Part shown: positions 24,039-31,499 of the stretch, in pieces
How positions within the stretch are numbered: position 1 is the stretch's first letter
How the letters are laid out: each line of letters starts with the position of its first letter
Assembly: GCA_051883395.1 (NCBI GenBank)
Contig: JBJETQ010000048.1
Span: forward strand, 1 to 42,466
DNA from: HGM11368 sp051883395
Lineage (GTDB): Bacteria; Bacillota; Clostridia; Christensenellales; UBA3700
Length of the DNA stretch: 42,466 nucleotides
Direction of reading: 5' to 3'
The notes under the pieces: model-generated
Seen by the model: the letters and a program-made list of their open reading frames with translations, nothing else
Told to the model about the DNA's origin: nothing
The model's database searches: none
Program-made: the position numbers and the translations under genes

Positions 24039-24965
24039 TTAGTAATTACGATATACGTCCTGCCAGTTTTCGTTGCTGTCTATTTCCGCATTTTCACCGA
24101 AGAAAATAGTTTTTGCTTGATGGTCGTCTTTGAGCCAATACATAAACCACGCCGTCATATAGCTGTCGGCATTTGCCAGCATTTCTCCATGGTCGGTATC
24201 TTTTCTGCGAGCAATCAGCGACGGATTGGAACTGTCAAGCAAAGAAAAGTTTTTGTGCATTTCTGACAAAGGCGAGATTGTTTCCGCATCTGCTGTGCCT
24301 GTGCCTGCAACCATAAATACGGGAGCCTCAACTTTGCTTATGTCATAATTCCATCCAAGCTCAGCGGCAAGGTCGTAGAAAGTTATGCTCGCTATATAAG
24401 CGGCTTTGTATAAATGGCTGTTGTCAAATTCGGTTGCGGCGTTGACTACTGCAACTCCGCCTTGCGAGTGTCCGGCAATTCCGATATTATCGACGTCGAT
24501 TTTGTTGAAAAATATGCTCTCGGTATCGTTGTTGAGATTGAGAACAAAATCAAGAGATTCAGCACTCGAAGAACCGTTCCAGGAACTTTCGTCGTCGTTG
24601 CCTACGACTATAAAGCCCCACGAAGCAAGATGGTCGAATACGGGCTTGTATTTTGAAGCAGGTACGCCTGTGCCGTTTGCCATAACGACAAGCGGATATT
24701 TCTCGTTGTCGTTAGTCATGTTACTTGGATACCATACGTAAATGTTTTTATAGGCGGCTTCCGTCTTGTATTGTGCTAGACTTACGTCAAAATCTCCCTT
24801 TTGTTTATATGTGGTTTCCAGTAGAGCGGAAGTGTATACGTCGTCAAAATAACATTCTTTGACGGCAGGCTGCTTGGAAACCCAAAAGAGAAAAATCATA
24901 ACGACAAGGATAATTGCCGCTATTATTGCCAATATAATCGACACAACTTTTAATGCCTTTTTCAT
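24039..24965 (-). CDS. Membrane-anchored alpha/beta hydrolase (chlorophyllase/cutinase-like)
   Basis: 308 aa. The N-terminal anchor at about residues 5-29 places the catalytic domain outside the membrane. The fold shows YPLVVMANGTG as the oxyanion strand, the nucleophile elbow GHSQGG (Ser near 167), and a late His in DTDHGEM (about 257). PVFMVAGTGTADAET before it is where the acid residue is expected. This resembles the dienelactone hydrolase/chlorophyllase/PET-hydrolase-type esterases. The substrate is unknown. It is divergent from a TetR regulator across a large palindrome and so is probably its target. Confidence 0.85.
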   Translation of the reverse strand: MKKALKVVSIILAIIAAIILVVMIFLFWVSKQPAVKECYFDDVYTSALLETTYKQKGDFDVSLAQYKTEAAYKNIYVWYPSNMTNDNEKYPLVVMANGTGVPASKYKPVFDHLASWGFIVVGNDDESSWNGSSSAESLDFVLNLNNDTESIFFNKIDVDNIGIAGHSQGGVAVVNAATEFDNSHLYKAAYIASITFYDLAAELGWNYDISKVEAPVFMVAGTGTADAETISPLSEMHKNFSLLDSSNPSLIARRKDTDHGEMLANADSYMTAWFMYWLKDDHQAKTIFFGENAEIDSNENWQDVYRNY

Positions 24966-25016
24966 AGATTTCTTTTCTCCTTGACCATTTTTTTGATTTT
25001 ATGATATATTTTATTG

Positions 25017-25057
25017 GAACATTTGTTACAATATCAATGATATGGTATATAATGTTC
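25017..25057. promoter_or_regulatory. 41-bp imperfect palindrome, likely TetR operator
   Basis: Arms starting GAACATT (25017) and ending AATGTTC (25057) match at 16 of 20 positions around a central A at 25037; the inner arms are ATATCA/TGATAT. It overlaps candidate promoters on both strands: TTGATA-18-TAAAAT toward the hydrolase and TTGTTA-17-TATATA toward the regulator. The arrangement suits divergent repression and autoregulation. Confidence 0.6.
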
Positions 25058-25125
25058 TTGTCGAAAGTCAAACGTAAAAAAGCAAAAAAATCAAATTGAA
25101 ACATTATAATCGGGAGTGTTCCACT

Positions 25126-25632
25126 ATGAAAAAGTATGTGTGCGAAGGACAAGATCTTATAAGAGAACATATAGGAAAAACTTTGTTGGATTTGATGGAA
25201 AAATACAAGTTCGACGAGATAAGCGTCGTCGATATCTGTAAGGCTGCGCATATCGGAAGAACGACCTATTATCGCTATTACGGGACAAAAAACGGAAAAG
25301 CCGACGCACTCTATTTTTGGCTGAGCAACGGTTGGCAGAAAAGCGGAAAAAGCGATTTGCCCGTTCCGCAGAAGGATAATGAATTTTTGAAGTATCTGTT
25401 TTCCATTCAACGAGAGCTTCTGATACTTTACGACAACGGGTTTATCAATCTCATCGACAATTTAATTATAGAAGTTTTTGCCGACGACAAGAAGAATAGC
25501 TGCGACTATTTTAAGTATGCGGGCGCAGGAATATGGATTGGCGTCGTAAGGGCAATTCTCATCAATAGATTCGATGACGATATACAGACAATTCAAAACA
25601 AAATTGCCCAAGGGCTGTGCAAACTCTTATAA
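25126..25632 (+). CDS. TetR/AcrR family transcriptional regulator
   Basis: 168 aa. The N-terminal TetR helix-turn-helix spans about residues 10-52 (KTLLDLMEKYKFDEISVVDICKAAHIGRTTYYRYYGTK, with the typical GxxxxTxYRYY recognition region). The C-terminal helical ligand/dimer domain resembles the DhaS-type group often labelled TetR_C_7. The ATG at 25126 has GGGAG about 10 nt upstream; an extension to 25096 lacks a better ribosome site. It faces away from the membrane-anchored hydrolase. Confidence 0.9.
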   Translation: MKKYVCEGQDLIREHIGKTLLDLMEKYKFDEISVVDICKAAHIGRTTYYRYYGTKNGKADALYFWLSNGWQKSGKSDLPVPQKDNEFLKYLFSIQRELLILYDNGFINLIDNLIIEVFADDKKNSCDYFKYAGAGIWIGVVRAILINRFDDDIQTIQNKIAQGLCKLL

Positions 25633-25642
25633 CTTGTATAAA

Positions 25643-25674
25643 AAATCGGAGAAAAGTTTTCTTCTCTCCGATTT
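25643..25674. terminator. Shared bidirectional terminator hairpin
   Basis: A 14-bp stem with one mismatch (AAATCGGAGAAAAG / CTTCTCTCCGATTT) and a TTTT loop. The plus direction has ATTTACC after it; the minus direction has a T-run plus TATAC. It therefore ends both the TetR gene and the small minus-strand ORF. Confidence 0.85.
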
Positions 25675-25724
25675 ACCACTTATCAGGTGGTCAAGTCGTC
25701 ATTCAGACGATATAGGCAACGTCA

Positions 25725-25823
25725 TCAGTCGTTGCTTTTGGTGCATTTGCAATTTTTTTCGGCACTTTCGGTCTTGCATTTGCAGCCTTTGGTAGCCTTG
25801 TTTTGCATCTTGTTCTTAGCCAT
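25725..25823 (-). CDS. 32-aa Cys/Lys-rich small protein
   Basis: A short frame starting MAKNKMQNKATKG with two CKC motifs, ending KSND. Lys and Asn are abundant and there is no hydrophobic segment, so it is likely cytoplasmic. A perfect AGGAGG (25836-25831) lies 7 nt before the ATG, and TATAAT is on the same strand at 25879-25874. A strong hairpin terminator follows (25674-25643). These signals make it a real, separately transcribed gene. The paired CKC motifs could bind a metal. Similar Lys/Asn/Cys-rich mini-proteins exist in Clostridia as hypotheticals (recall, unchecked). Function unknown. Confidence 0.7.
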   Translation of the reverse strand: MAKNKMQNKATKGCKCKTESAEKNCKCTKSND

Positions 25824-26092
25824 TGTGCAACCTCCTTTGATAAGCTACTTATATTGTTGGCATTTGTTGTGGGATTATACTTTATGCCAATATTTGTATT
25901 TAACCTTTGGCGGCGAATATGCGTCGATATGCTTTATCTGACGGCAATTTTCTCACTCACGTCCGCTAAGTGCGCTCTTATCAATAAAATGGCGGTTGAT
26001 TTCTTTTGTCAGATTTCTTCGGCATTTGTTTTATGATGAGTTGGGCATATATTGCGTGGCAAATCGAATATCACAAAAATTGAAACAATATA
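25824..26092. other. Non-coding stretch between small ORF and SPFH operon
   Basis: Apart from the minus-strand ribosome site and -10 of the small gene, no feature is convincing in this stretch. Open frames here are short and without ribosome sites. Confidence 0.5.
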
Positions 26093-26121
26093 TTGACGAC
26101 GATAAAAAATACATTTATAAT
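26093..26121 (+). promoter_or_regulatory. Promoter of the SPFH/zinc-ribbon operon
   Basis: TTGACG (26093-26098), a 17-nt spacer and TATAAT (26116-26121). The leader of about 80 nt contains a small AGGC-AA-GCCT hairpin before AAGGAG. Confidence 0.85.
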
Positions 26122-26210
26122 TATATAAGATAATACAAATAAATGTAGGCAAGCCTTCGTAAGCAGGTCAGAGACTGTAAAACGACGACGATACATTAAG
26201 GAGAATAAAA

Positions 26211-27335
26211 ATGGCAGGATGGTTTAGCAGACAATTCAGAAAAGTAATTCAATGGGAAAACGTTGACCCTAACACTATCGTGTGGAAGTATCCTTTGGAG
26301 AGAAAAGAAGAGATTATGAAAAAATCTCAACTCGTAGTCAGAGAAGGACAAAAGGCGTTGTTTATACAGGAAGGTAAACTCGCCGACGTTTTCGGACCGG
26401 GAACTTATGAGCTGAGCGATATACGCAACATTCCTATCCTTACTTCGCTCAACAGCTGGAAGTATGCTTGGGAAAGCCCTTATACAGGCGACGTATATTT
26501 CATTTCAACCAAGCAGTTTATCGACAATAAGTGGGGAACTGCAAACCCTGTGATGATGAGAGACAATGACTTTGGAATGATAAGAGTCAGGGGCTTTGGT
26601 ACGTATTCTTTTGCCGTTGGCACTCCTACACAAGCTATGAACGAACTCTTTGGTTCGATGGGAGAATTGACTAAGAAAGACGTCAACGAATATTTTAAGA
26701 AAATAATCACTTCCACTTTGAGCAACGTCATTGCAGAGTCGCAGGTAGCTGCTTTGGATTTGGCAATGCACTATGACGAAATTACCGATATGGCTAAGGT
26801 CAAATTGCAGGAAGAATTTGACAAGATAGGCATAGAAATCAAGGCATTGTTTATCGAAAATCTCTCCTTGCCGGAAGAAGTGGAAAAGATGATGGATAAG
26901 CGTACGTCGGTTGGCGTTATGAATGGCGCTATGCAGGGATATGCACAGATGGAGAGCATCGAAGCTATGAAATCGGCTGCCAAAAATCCGGGCGGACTGG
27001 CAGGAGCAGGCATAGGACTGGGAGCAGGACTCGGCGTGGGCAAGGTTTTTGCCGACGGTATGAGCGGTATAGCCAACGGCGTGTCGGACGTTGAACAAAA
27101 GGACGTTTGTCCAAACTGCGGAGCCAAGGTCAAGAAGGGAGCAAAATTCTGCCCTGAATGTGGCAAAAGCATGCAGGTAACTCAAAAATGTCCTAAGTGC
27201 GGAGCCGACGTAAGAAAGGGCGCTAAATTCTGTCCGGAATGCGGCGCCAGTCTCGGAAGCTCAAAATGTCCTAAATGCGGGGCGGAAGTAAAGGCGGGGG
27301 CAAAGTTCTGCCCTGAATGTGGTGAAAAACTTTAA
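26211..27335 (+). CDS. SPFH-domain protein (YdjI/virion-core-like) with three zinc ribbons
   Basis: 374 aa. The N-terminal ~270 residues match the bacterial SPFH group annotated as virion core protein/YdjI, from VIQWENVDPNTIVWKYP through the band-7-like region (GQKALFIQEGKLADVFGPGTYEL) to a coiled segment. A Gly/Ala-rich linker follows (about 263-285). It ends in three CPxCG...FCPECG zinc ribbons at roughly 301-322, 328-349 and 353-374. In B. subtilis YdjI works with YdjG/YdjH to recruit the PspA-type protein YdjF to stressed membranes. Here the next two genes are zinc-ribbon membrane proteins, but no PspA homologue is in the window. AAGGAG lies 8 nt before the ATG. Confidence 0.88.
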   Translation: MAGWFSRQFRKVIQWENVDPNTIVWKYPLERKEEIMKKSQLVVREGQKALFIQEGKLADVFGPGTYELSDIRNIPILTSLNSWKYAWESPYTGDVYFISTKQFIDNKWGTANPVMMRDNDFGMIRVRGFGTYSFAVGTPTQAMNELFGSMGELTKKDVNEYFKKIITSTLSNVIAESQVAALDLAMHYDEITDMAKVKLQEEFDKIGIEIKALFIENLSLPEEVEKMMDKRTSVGVMNGAMQGYAQMESIEAMKSAAKNPGGLAGAGIGLGAGLGVGKVFADGMSGIANGVSDVEQKDVCPNCGAKVKKGAKFCPECGKSMQVTQKCPKCGADVRKGAKFCPECGASLGSSKCPKCGAEVKAGAKFCPECGEKL

Positions 27336-28417
27336 TGGACGAACAAGATAAGCAAAAAACTATGTCGGCACGCACGTATAAGTGTGCCAGTTGCGGCAAT
27401 TTTTTGCATTATGACCCACAAAGTAAAAAACTAAAATGCGACCATTGCGACTCGGAATACGAGCTTGAAAAGGTGGGCGCTGCTTTGGAAATAGCTTATA
27501 ACGACGAGACGGAAAAGGGCTTTGAAGATTGGGGCGAAGTGAAGTGCGTAAAGTGCAAAAGTTGCGGAGCCGTTACCGTACTCAACAAATACGATATGAC
27601 GGGCAATTGTAGCTTTTGCGGTGCTAACAACGTCGTATCGGCAGACGAATTGCCAGGTCTTAAACCCACCGGAATTCTGCCTTTCAGCATTACCAAAGAT
27701 ACTGCGATTGGCAATTTTAAAAAGTGGATAAAGAAAAGGTTTTTTGCGCCCGGCAAATTTAAGAAAGACAACAAAAAAGAAGACGTCAACGGGTTATATG
27801 TGCCTATATTTACTTTTGATTGCGACGCAAGCACGCCATATACCATACGATACGGCGAGCATTATTACGTTACCGTAGGAAGCGGCAAAAACAGGCGAAC
27901 CGTACAAAAAACCAGATGGTATGTTGACAGCGGTTTTGTCAAACAACGTTATGACGATATCCAAGTGGAAGCAAGCAATCATATCGAGCAAAAAGATTTG
28001 ACTAAAATGGGCGGATTCGATTCGCAGAATGCTTGCGGATACCACTCCCAGTTCCTTGCCGGTTATGCAGGGGAAAGATACTCTACGGGACTGGACGAGT
28101 GTTGGGGTAAGGCAGTCAAAGTGATTGACAGCAGCCTGGAAGCCATTATCAAAGCCAAATATCACTATGACGTGCTGGATTACGTCAAGATAAATCCGTC
28201 GTATGACAATAAGAAATATAAGTACATATTTGCGCCTATCTGGCTGGTAAGTTATCACTACGACAAAAAACAATACAACGACTACGTCAACGGCAGGTCG
28301 GGTGTGGTTACCGGAGAGTATCCGAAATCAAAACCGAAAATCGCCGGCGTTTGCGTCGCTATCGGGGTTATTGTGGCTGCGTTGATTTATCTGGGGTATA
28401 AATTTTTTGTGGGATAA
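27335..28417 (+). CDS. Zinc-ribbon protein with C-terminal membrane helix (YdjG-like)
   Basis: 360 aa. Two N-terminal zinc ribbons are visible: CASC...CDHC (about 17-39) and CKSC...CSFC (about 71-90), TFIIB-type. A long beta-rich middle follows (YVPIFTFDCDASTPYTIRYG... and KYIFAPIWLVSYHYD). A single transmembrane helix sits at the C-terminus (about 335-357), so it is a tail-anchored protein with the ribbons in the cytoplasm. The layout matches B. subtilis YdjG-type zinc-ribbon proteins. The start overlaps the SPFH stop by one base (TAATG), so the two are coupled. Confidence 0.85.
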   Translation: MDEQDKQKTMSARTYKCASCGNFLHYDPQSKKLKCDHCDSEYELEKVGAALEIAYNDETEKGFEDWGEVKCVKCKSCGAVTVLNKYDMTGNCSFCGANNVVSADELPGLKPTGILPFSITKDTAIGNFKKWIKKRFFAPGKFKKDNKKEDVNGLYVPIFTFDCDASTPYTIRYGEHYYVTVGSGKNRRTVQKTRWYVDSGFVKQRYDDIQVEASNHIEQKDLTKMGGFDSQNACGYHSQFLAGYAGERYSTGLDECWGKAVKVIDSSLEAIIKAKYHYDVLDYVKINPSYDNKKYKYIFAPIWLVSYHYDKKQYNDYVNGRSGVVTGEYPKSKPKIAGVCVAIGVIVAALIYLGYKFFVG

Positions 28418-28419
28418 TT

Positions 28420-28887
28420 ATGGAAAACAAGATTCAGTACAAATGCGACAATTGCGGGGCAAGCAGTTTTACGGTGAAGGAAAATAACGTTATAGAATGT
28501 GAATATTGCCATACCCGTTATAAGTTGAAAAAGAATGCTCCAAAAGCAGAATTCAGTATGGGTGGCAACAAAGCAACCTTTGATTTTGGCGACGTGGGCG
28601 AAAAGATAAACGAAAAATTTGACGACGTAAAACAAAAGATGTCGTCAAAATCTGCAAGCAGACAAAAGATTATTTTTGGAGTGTTGTCTCTTATCGGGGG
28701 TTGTGTGGGCGCACACGACCTGCTCAGGGGCAATATTGTCGGTCTGGTATTCAGCATACTTTTCTGTTGGACGGGTATACCTGCGATTTTCGGTCTGTAT
28801 TGGGGCATCAAGGCTCTGTGCATGACAGACGAAAAATGGCAGGAACTGATGGATGAAAACGAAGGTTGTCTTATCAGTCGCTTGTAA
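28420..28887 (+). CDS. Zinc ribbon plus TM2-domain membrane protein
   Basis: 155 aa. The N-terminal zinc ribbon is CDNC...CEYC (about 9-30). An amphipathic, Lys-rich linker follows, then a TM2 domain (about 85-145): LSLIGGCVGAHDLLRGNIVG and a second helix ending in FGLYWGIKALCMTDEKW. TM2 domains are paired helices of unknown role, normally GGxxGxHxFYxG; here the usual FY position reads LL. It starts 2 nt after the YdjG-like stop, so all three genes form one operon. Together they look like a membrane-sensing module with zinc ribbons as the shared adaptor. Confidence 0.82.
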   Translation: MENKIQYKCDNCGASSFTVKENNVIECEYCHTRYKLKKNAPKAEFSMGGNKATFDFGDVGEKINEKFDDVKQKMSSKSASRQKIIFGVLSLIGGCVGAHDLLRGNIVGLVFSILFCWTGIPAIFGLYWGIKALCMTDEKWQELMDENEGCLISRL

Positions 28888-28910
28888 AAATGATAAAATA
28901 AATATATAAT
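28882..28910 (+). promoter_or_regulatory. Promoter of the DUF1858 gene
   Basis: TTGTAA (28882-28887, over the preceding stop codon), a 17-nt spacer and a perfect TATAAT (28905-28910). Confidence 0.75.
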
Positions 28911-28946
28911 ATAAATATCTATAACAATATAGTAAAGGAGAATAAT

Positions 28947-29150
28947 ATGGAAATAACCAAAGATATGTTGATAGCAGACGCTCTGAGAGCCGGCAACACC
29001 GAAGCAATCGCTTCGACTCTCCAATCTATCGGCATGCATTGCTTCGGCTGTGCAATGGCGAGAGGAGAAACCGTTGAAGAAGCCGCAATGGTACACGGCG
29101 TAGACGTGGACGACCTGGTAAAGCAACTCAACGAAGTAGCTAAGAGCTGA
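28947..29150 (+). CDS. DUF1858 domain protein
   Basis: 67 aa covering one DUF1858 domain. It has a short N-terminal strand (ITKDMLIADAL), a helix, the conserved GMHCFGCAMARGETVEEAAMVHGVD with a CxxC pair, and a final helix. The domain also forms the N-terminus of ScdA/hybrid-cluster-related redox proteins. The stand-alone form is common in anaerobes and its role is unknown; the CxxC suggests redox or metal binding. Own promoter, AAGGAG site and terminator make it monocistronic. Confidence 0.9.
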   Translation: MEITKDMLIADALRAGNTEAIASTLQSIGMHCFGCAMARGETVEEAAMVHGVDVDDLVKQLNEVAKS

Positions 29151-29171
29151 TAACAGCCTGCAATAATAATC

Positions 29172-29206
29172 AAATGCCCGTTGCGTATGTCGGACGGGCA
29201 TTTTTT
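29172..29206 (+). terminator. Rho-independent terminator after the DUF1858 gene
   Basis: 10-bp perfect stem AAATGCCCGT (29172-29181) / ACGGGCATTT (29194-29203), continuing into a T-run to 29206. Confidence 0.92.
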
Positions 29207-29367
29207 GTGGGCTATCCGTAGTGCGAAGGTAAATGTTGAGCTATAAAGATAAGAGTAATCTTGTGGTTGAAAGAGCAAAGCGGCACAAGATATTGGAAAA
29301 ATTACTAAAAAAATTAAATTTTACATAAATTTTACATAAAATTTTTTACAAAACGCTTTTCAAACGT
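29207..29367. other. Non-coding upstream region of the ribosomal operon
   Basis: No gene is seen. ATCTTGTG (29258-29265) and CACAAGAT (29284-29291) form an 8-bp inverted repeat 18 nt apart. An A/T-rich stretch with two TTTTACATAAA copies precedes the promoter and could act as an UP element. Confidence 0.45.
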
Positions 29368-29397
29368 TTGACAAGGTTTTTCGATTTAATATAAAAT
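29368..29397 (+). promoter_or_regulatory. S10 operon promoter
   Basis: Perfect TTGACA (29368-29373) followed by TATAAAAT (29390-29397): read as TATAAA at 16 nt or TAAAAT at 18 nt spacing. Confidence 0.85.
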
Positions 29398-29402
29398 AAG
29401 CA

Positions 29403-29569
29403 AGCATTGTGAGGAATGATGCGGGAGGTTACTGCGCTGCGCAGAGAACTTTCGCTGACAAGAGTCCGACAATCGGGCGACTAACGAGGGACTACTGCTG
29501 GTCCTTTTTATTAGGGGCAATGCGAAACACACGGATGCGTGAATACAAGTTAGGAAAGGAGAAACAAAA
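29403..29569 (+). promoter_or_regulatory. Structured rpsJ leader with terminator-like hairpin
   Basis: The leader of about 165 nt holds a GTT-A-CTGCG-CTG-CGCAG-AG-AAC hairpin (29428-29449) and CCGA-CAA-TCGG (29466-29476). A terminator-like hairpin has GGACTA (29489-29494) paired to TGGTCC (29499-29504) followed by T5. AGTCC at 29463-29467 could pair instead with GGACT at 29489-29493, breaking the terminator. This is the architecture of a ribosomal-protein attenuator; the ligand could be L4, as in the E. coli S10 operon, which is only a guess. Confidence 0.65.
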
Positions 29570-29878
29570 ATGGCAGGACAAAAAATCAGAATAAGACTCA
29601 GAGCTTATGATCACAACCTCATCGACGTTGCAGCTGACAAAATCGTTGAGACGGCAAAGAGAAGCGGTGTTAAGGTGGCAGGACCTATTCCGCTCCCAAC
29701 TGATAAAGAAATTATCACTATTATCAGAGCTGTGCACAAGTATAAGGACAGCAGAGAGCAGTTCGAACTCAGAACGCACAAGAGAATCATTGATATCTAC
29801 AATCCAACCCCTAAGTCGGTGGAAGCATTGATGAAGTTGGATTTGCCAGCCGGCGTTGATATCAATATCAAATTTTAA
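29570..29878 (+). CDS. rpsJ: 30S ribosomal protein S10
   Basis: 102 aa, standard length. It begins MAGQKIRIRLRAYDHNLID and has the conserved tRNA/NusB-side loop with GPIPLPTDKEIITIIRAVHKYKDSREQFE. S10 also serves as NusE in antitermination. First gene of the S10-spc operon, preceded by AAAGGAG. Confidence 0.98.
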   Translation: MAGQKIRIRLRAYDHNLIDVAADKIVETAKRSGVKVAGPIPLPTDKEIITIIRAVHKYKDSREQFELRTHKRIIDIYNPTPKSVEALMKLDLPAGVDINIKF

Positions 29879-29931
29879 TTGACACAAAGATTGCATCGCA
29901 ATCAGAAAATATATGGAGGTGAACTTTATCT

Positions 29932-30561
29932 ATGAATAAAGCAATCATTGGAAAGAAATTGGGAATGAGTCAAATTTTTGCAAAAGACGGCAAAGTTATT
30001 CCTGTAACCGTTGTGGAAGCAGGTCCTTGTCCGGTCGTGCAAAAGAAAACTCTTGAAAAGGACGGCTATCAGGCAGTTCAGCTCGCTTACGGCGACGTAA
30101 AAGAGAAGAACGTCAACAAGCCAATCAAGGGTCATTACAAAAAGGCGGGAGTTGCCGTACGCAAGGTTCTCAAAGAGTTGAAACTCGACAATATCGACAG
30201 CCTTGAAGTAGGACAGGAAATCAAGTGCGACGTTTTTGCAGAAGGCGACGTGGTTGACGTAGTAGGTACTTCGAAGGGACACGGATTTACCGGCGTAGTA
30301 AAGAGATGGAATCATCATTGTGGTCCTATGGCTCACGGTTCGGGTTACCACAGAGGCGTTGGTTCTATGGGCGCAAACTCTTCTCCTTCGAGAGTTTTCA
30401 AAAACAAGAAGATGTCAGGTCAGTGGGGTAACGAGAGAGTAACTGTTAAAAATCTCACTGTTGTAAAAGTCGATGCAAACCGCAATCTTCTGCTTATCAA
30501 GGGTGCTATCCCTGGCGCTAAGGGCGGTATCGTAGTCGTTAAGCAAACCAAGAACGGTTAA
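29932..30561 (+). CDS. rplC: 50S ribosomal protein L3
   Basis: 209 aa. Recognised by KAIIGKKLGMSQIF, the central extension GTSKGHGFTGVVKRWNHHCGPMAHGSGYHRGVGSMGA that reaches the peptidyl transferase centre (with the Gln/Gly-rich part modified in some species), and PGAKGGIVVVK at the end. GGAGGTGA precedes the ATG. Full length. Confidence 0.98.
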   Translation: MNKAIIGKKLGMSQIFAKDGKVIPVTVVEAGPCPVVQKKTLEKDGYQAVQLAYGDVKEKNVNKPIKGHYKKAGVAVRKVLKELKLDNIDSLEVGQEIKCDVFAEGDVVDVVGTSKGHGFTGVVKRWNHHCGPMAHGSGYHRGVGSMGANSSPSRVFKNKKMSGQWGNERVTVKNLTVVKVDANRNLLLIKGAIPGAKGGIVVVKQTKNG

Positions 30562-30571
30562 GGAGTAAATT

Positions 30572-31192
30572 ATGAAAATAGACGTTTTTAATCTTGAAGC
30601 TAAGAAAGTCGGCGATATGGAACTGAACGAAGCAGTATTCGGACAAGAATACAACGAAGCTCTCATTCATCAAGTAGTCGTTGCTCAACTGGCAAATAAA
30701 AGACAAGGCACCAAAAGCACTTTGACCCGTTCGGAAGTTAGAGGCGGCGGCGCTAAGCCTTGGAGACAAAAGGGTACCGGTCGTGCAAGACAAGGTAGCA
30801 TAAGAAGCCCACAATGGACTGGCGGCGGAGTTGTATTTGCGCCTAAGCAAAGAGATTTCAGCCAAAAAATCAACAAGAAAATGAGAGTTGCCGCTACGCT
30901 CAGCGCACTCAGCGCAAAGGTTGCAGACAACAAGATGGTAGTTGTGGAAAATCTTGCTTTCGAGCAGGCTAAGACCAAACTTGCAGCTCAGATGCTCAAA
31001 GCTTTTGACATCAAAGGCAAAGTAATCGTTTTGACCGATAAGGACGACGAGACCGTTTTGAGAGCTTGCGCTAACATTCAGAACGTAACGGTATGCAACG
31101 TAGAACTCGTCAACGTTTACGACCTTGTTGCAAATGCAGATTGTATCGCAACTCAGGCTGCTATCCGCAAATTAGAGGAGGTATATGCGTAA
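30572..31192 (+). CDS. rplD: 50S ribosomal protein L4
   Basis: 206 aa. The exit-tunnel loop is intact: TRSEVRGGGAKPWRQKGTGRARQGSIRSPQWTGGGVVFAPKQRDF. In E. coli L4 represses its own operon by binding the leader, which is relevant to the structured leader here. The stop overlaps rplW by one base. Confidence 0.98.
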   Translation: MKIDVFNLEAKKVGDMELNEAVFGQEYNEALIHQVVVAQLANKRQGTKSTLTRSEVRGGGAKPWRQKGTGRARQGSIRSPQWTGGGVVFAPKQRDFSQKINKKMRVAATLSALSAKVADNKMVVVENLAFEQAKTKLAAQMLKAFDIKGKVIVLTDKDDETVLRACANIQNVTVCNVELVNVYDLVANADCIATQAAIRKLEEVYA

Positions 31193-31482
31193 TGAATAAG
31201 TATGATATTATTATTTGTCCTATTCTTACAGAAAAGAGCTTTGACTCTATCCCTGATAAGAAATATACTTTCAAAGTTGCTAAGGACGCTACCAAAACTC
31301 AAATCAAAGTGGCTATCGAAGACATTTTTGGAGTTAAGGTTGCAAAGGTAAACACCACTAACGTTGACGGTAAAAAGAAAAGAATGGGAAGATACGAAGG
31401 TACTACCACTCCTTACAAGAAGGCTATCGTTCAACTCAAAGCAGACAGCAAGGCAATCGAATTCTTCGAGAGTCTGGCTTAA
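31192..31482 (+). CDS. rplW: 50S ribosomal protein L23
   Basis: 96 aa, starting MNKYDIIICPILTEKSF, with the globular RRM-like core and the loop GKKKRMGRYEGTTTPYKKAIVQL that contacts rRNA. L23 docks trigger factor and SRP at the tunnel exit. The ATG at 31192 overlaps the rplD stop and has GAGGAGG about 10 nt upstream; the longer frame upstream is inside rplD and rejected. Confidence 0.97.
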   Translation: MNKYDIIICPILTEKSFDSIPDKKYTFKVAKDATKTQIKVAIEDIFGVKVAKVNTTNVDGKKKRMGRYEGTTTPYKKAIVQLKADSKAIEFFESLA

Positions 31483-31499
31483 TCGGGAGGGAATACAAA

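Noticed and set aside
28518..29201. 227-aa minus-strand frame over the TM2 and DUF1858 genes
   Set aside because: Opposes two real genes and their terminator and promoter; no domain is recognisable.
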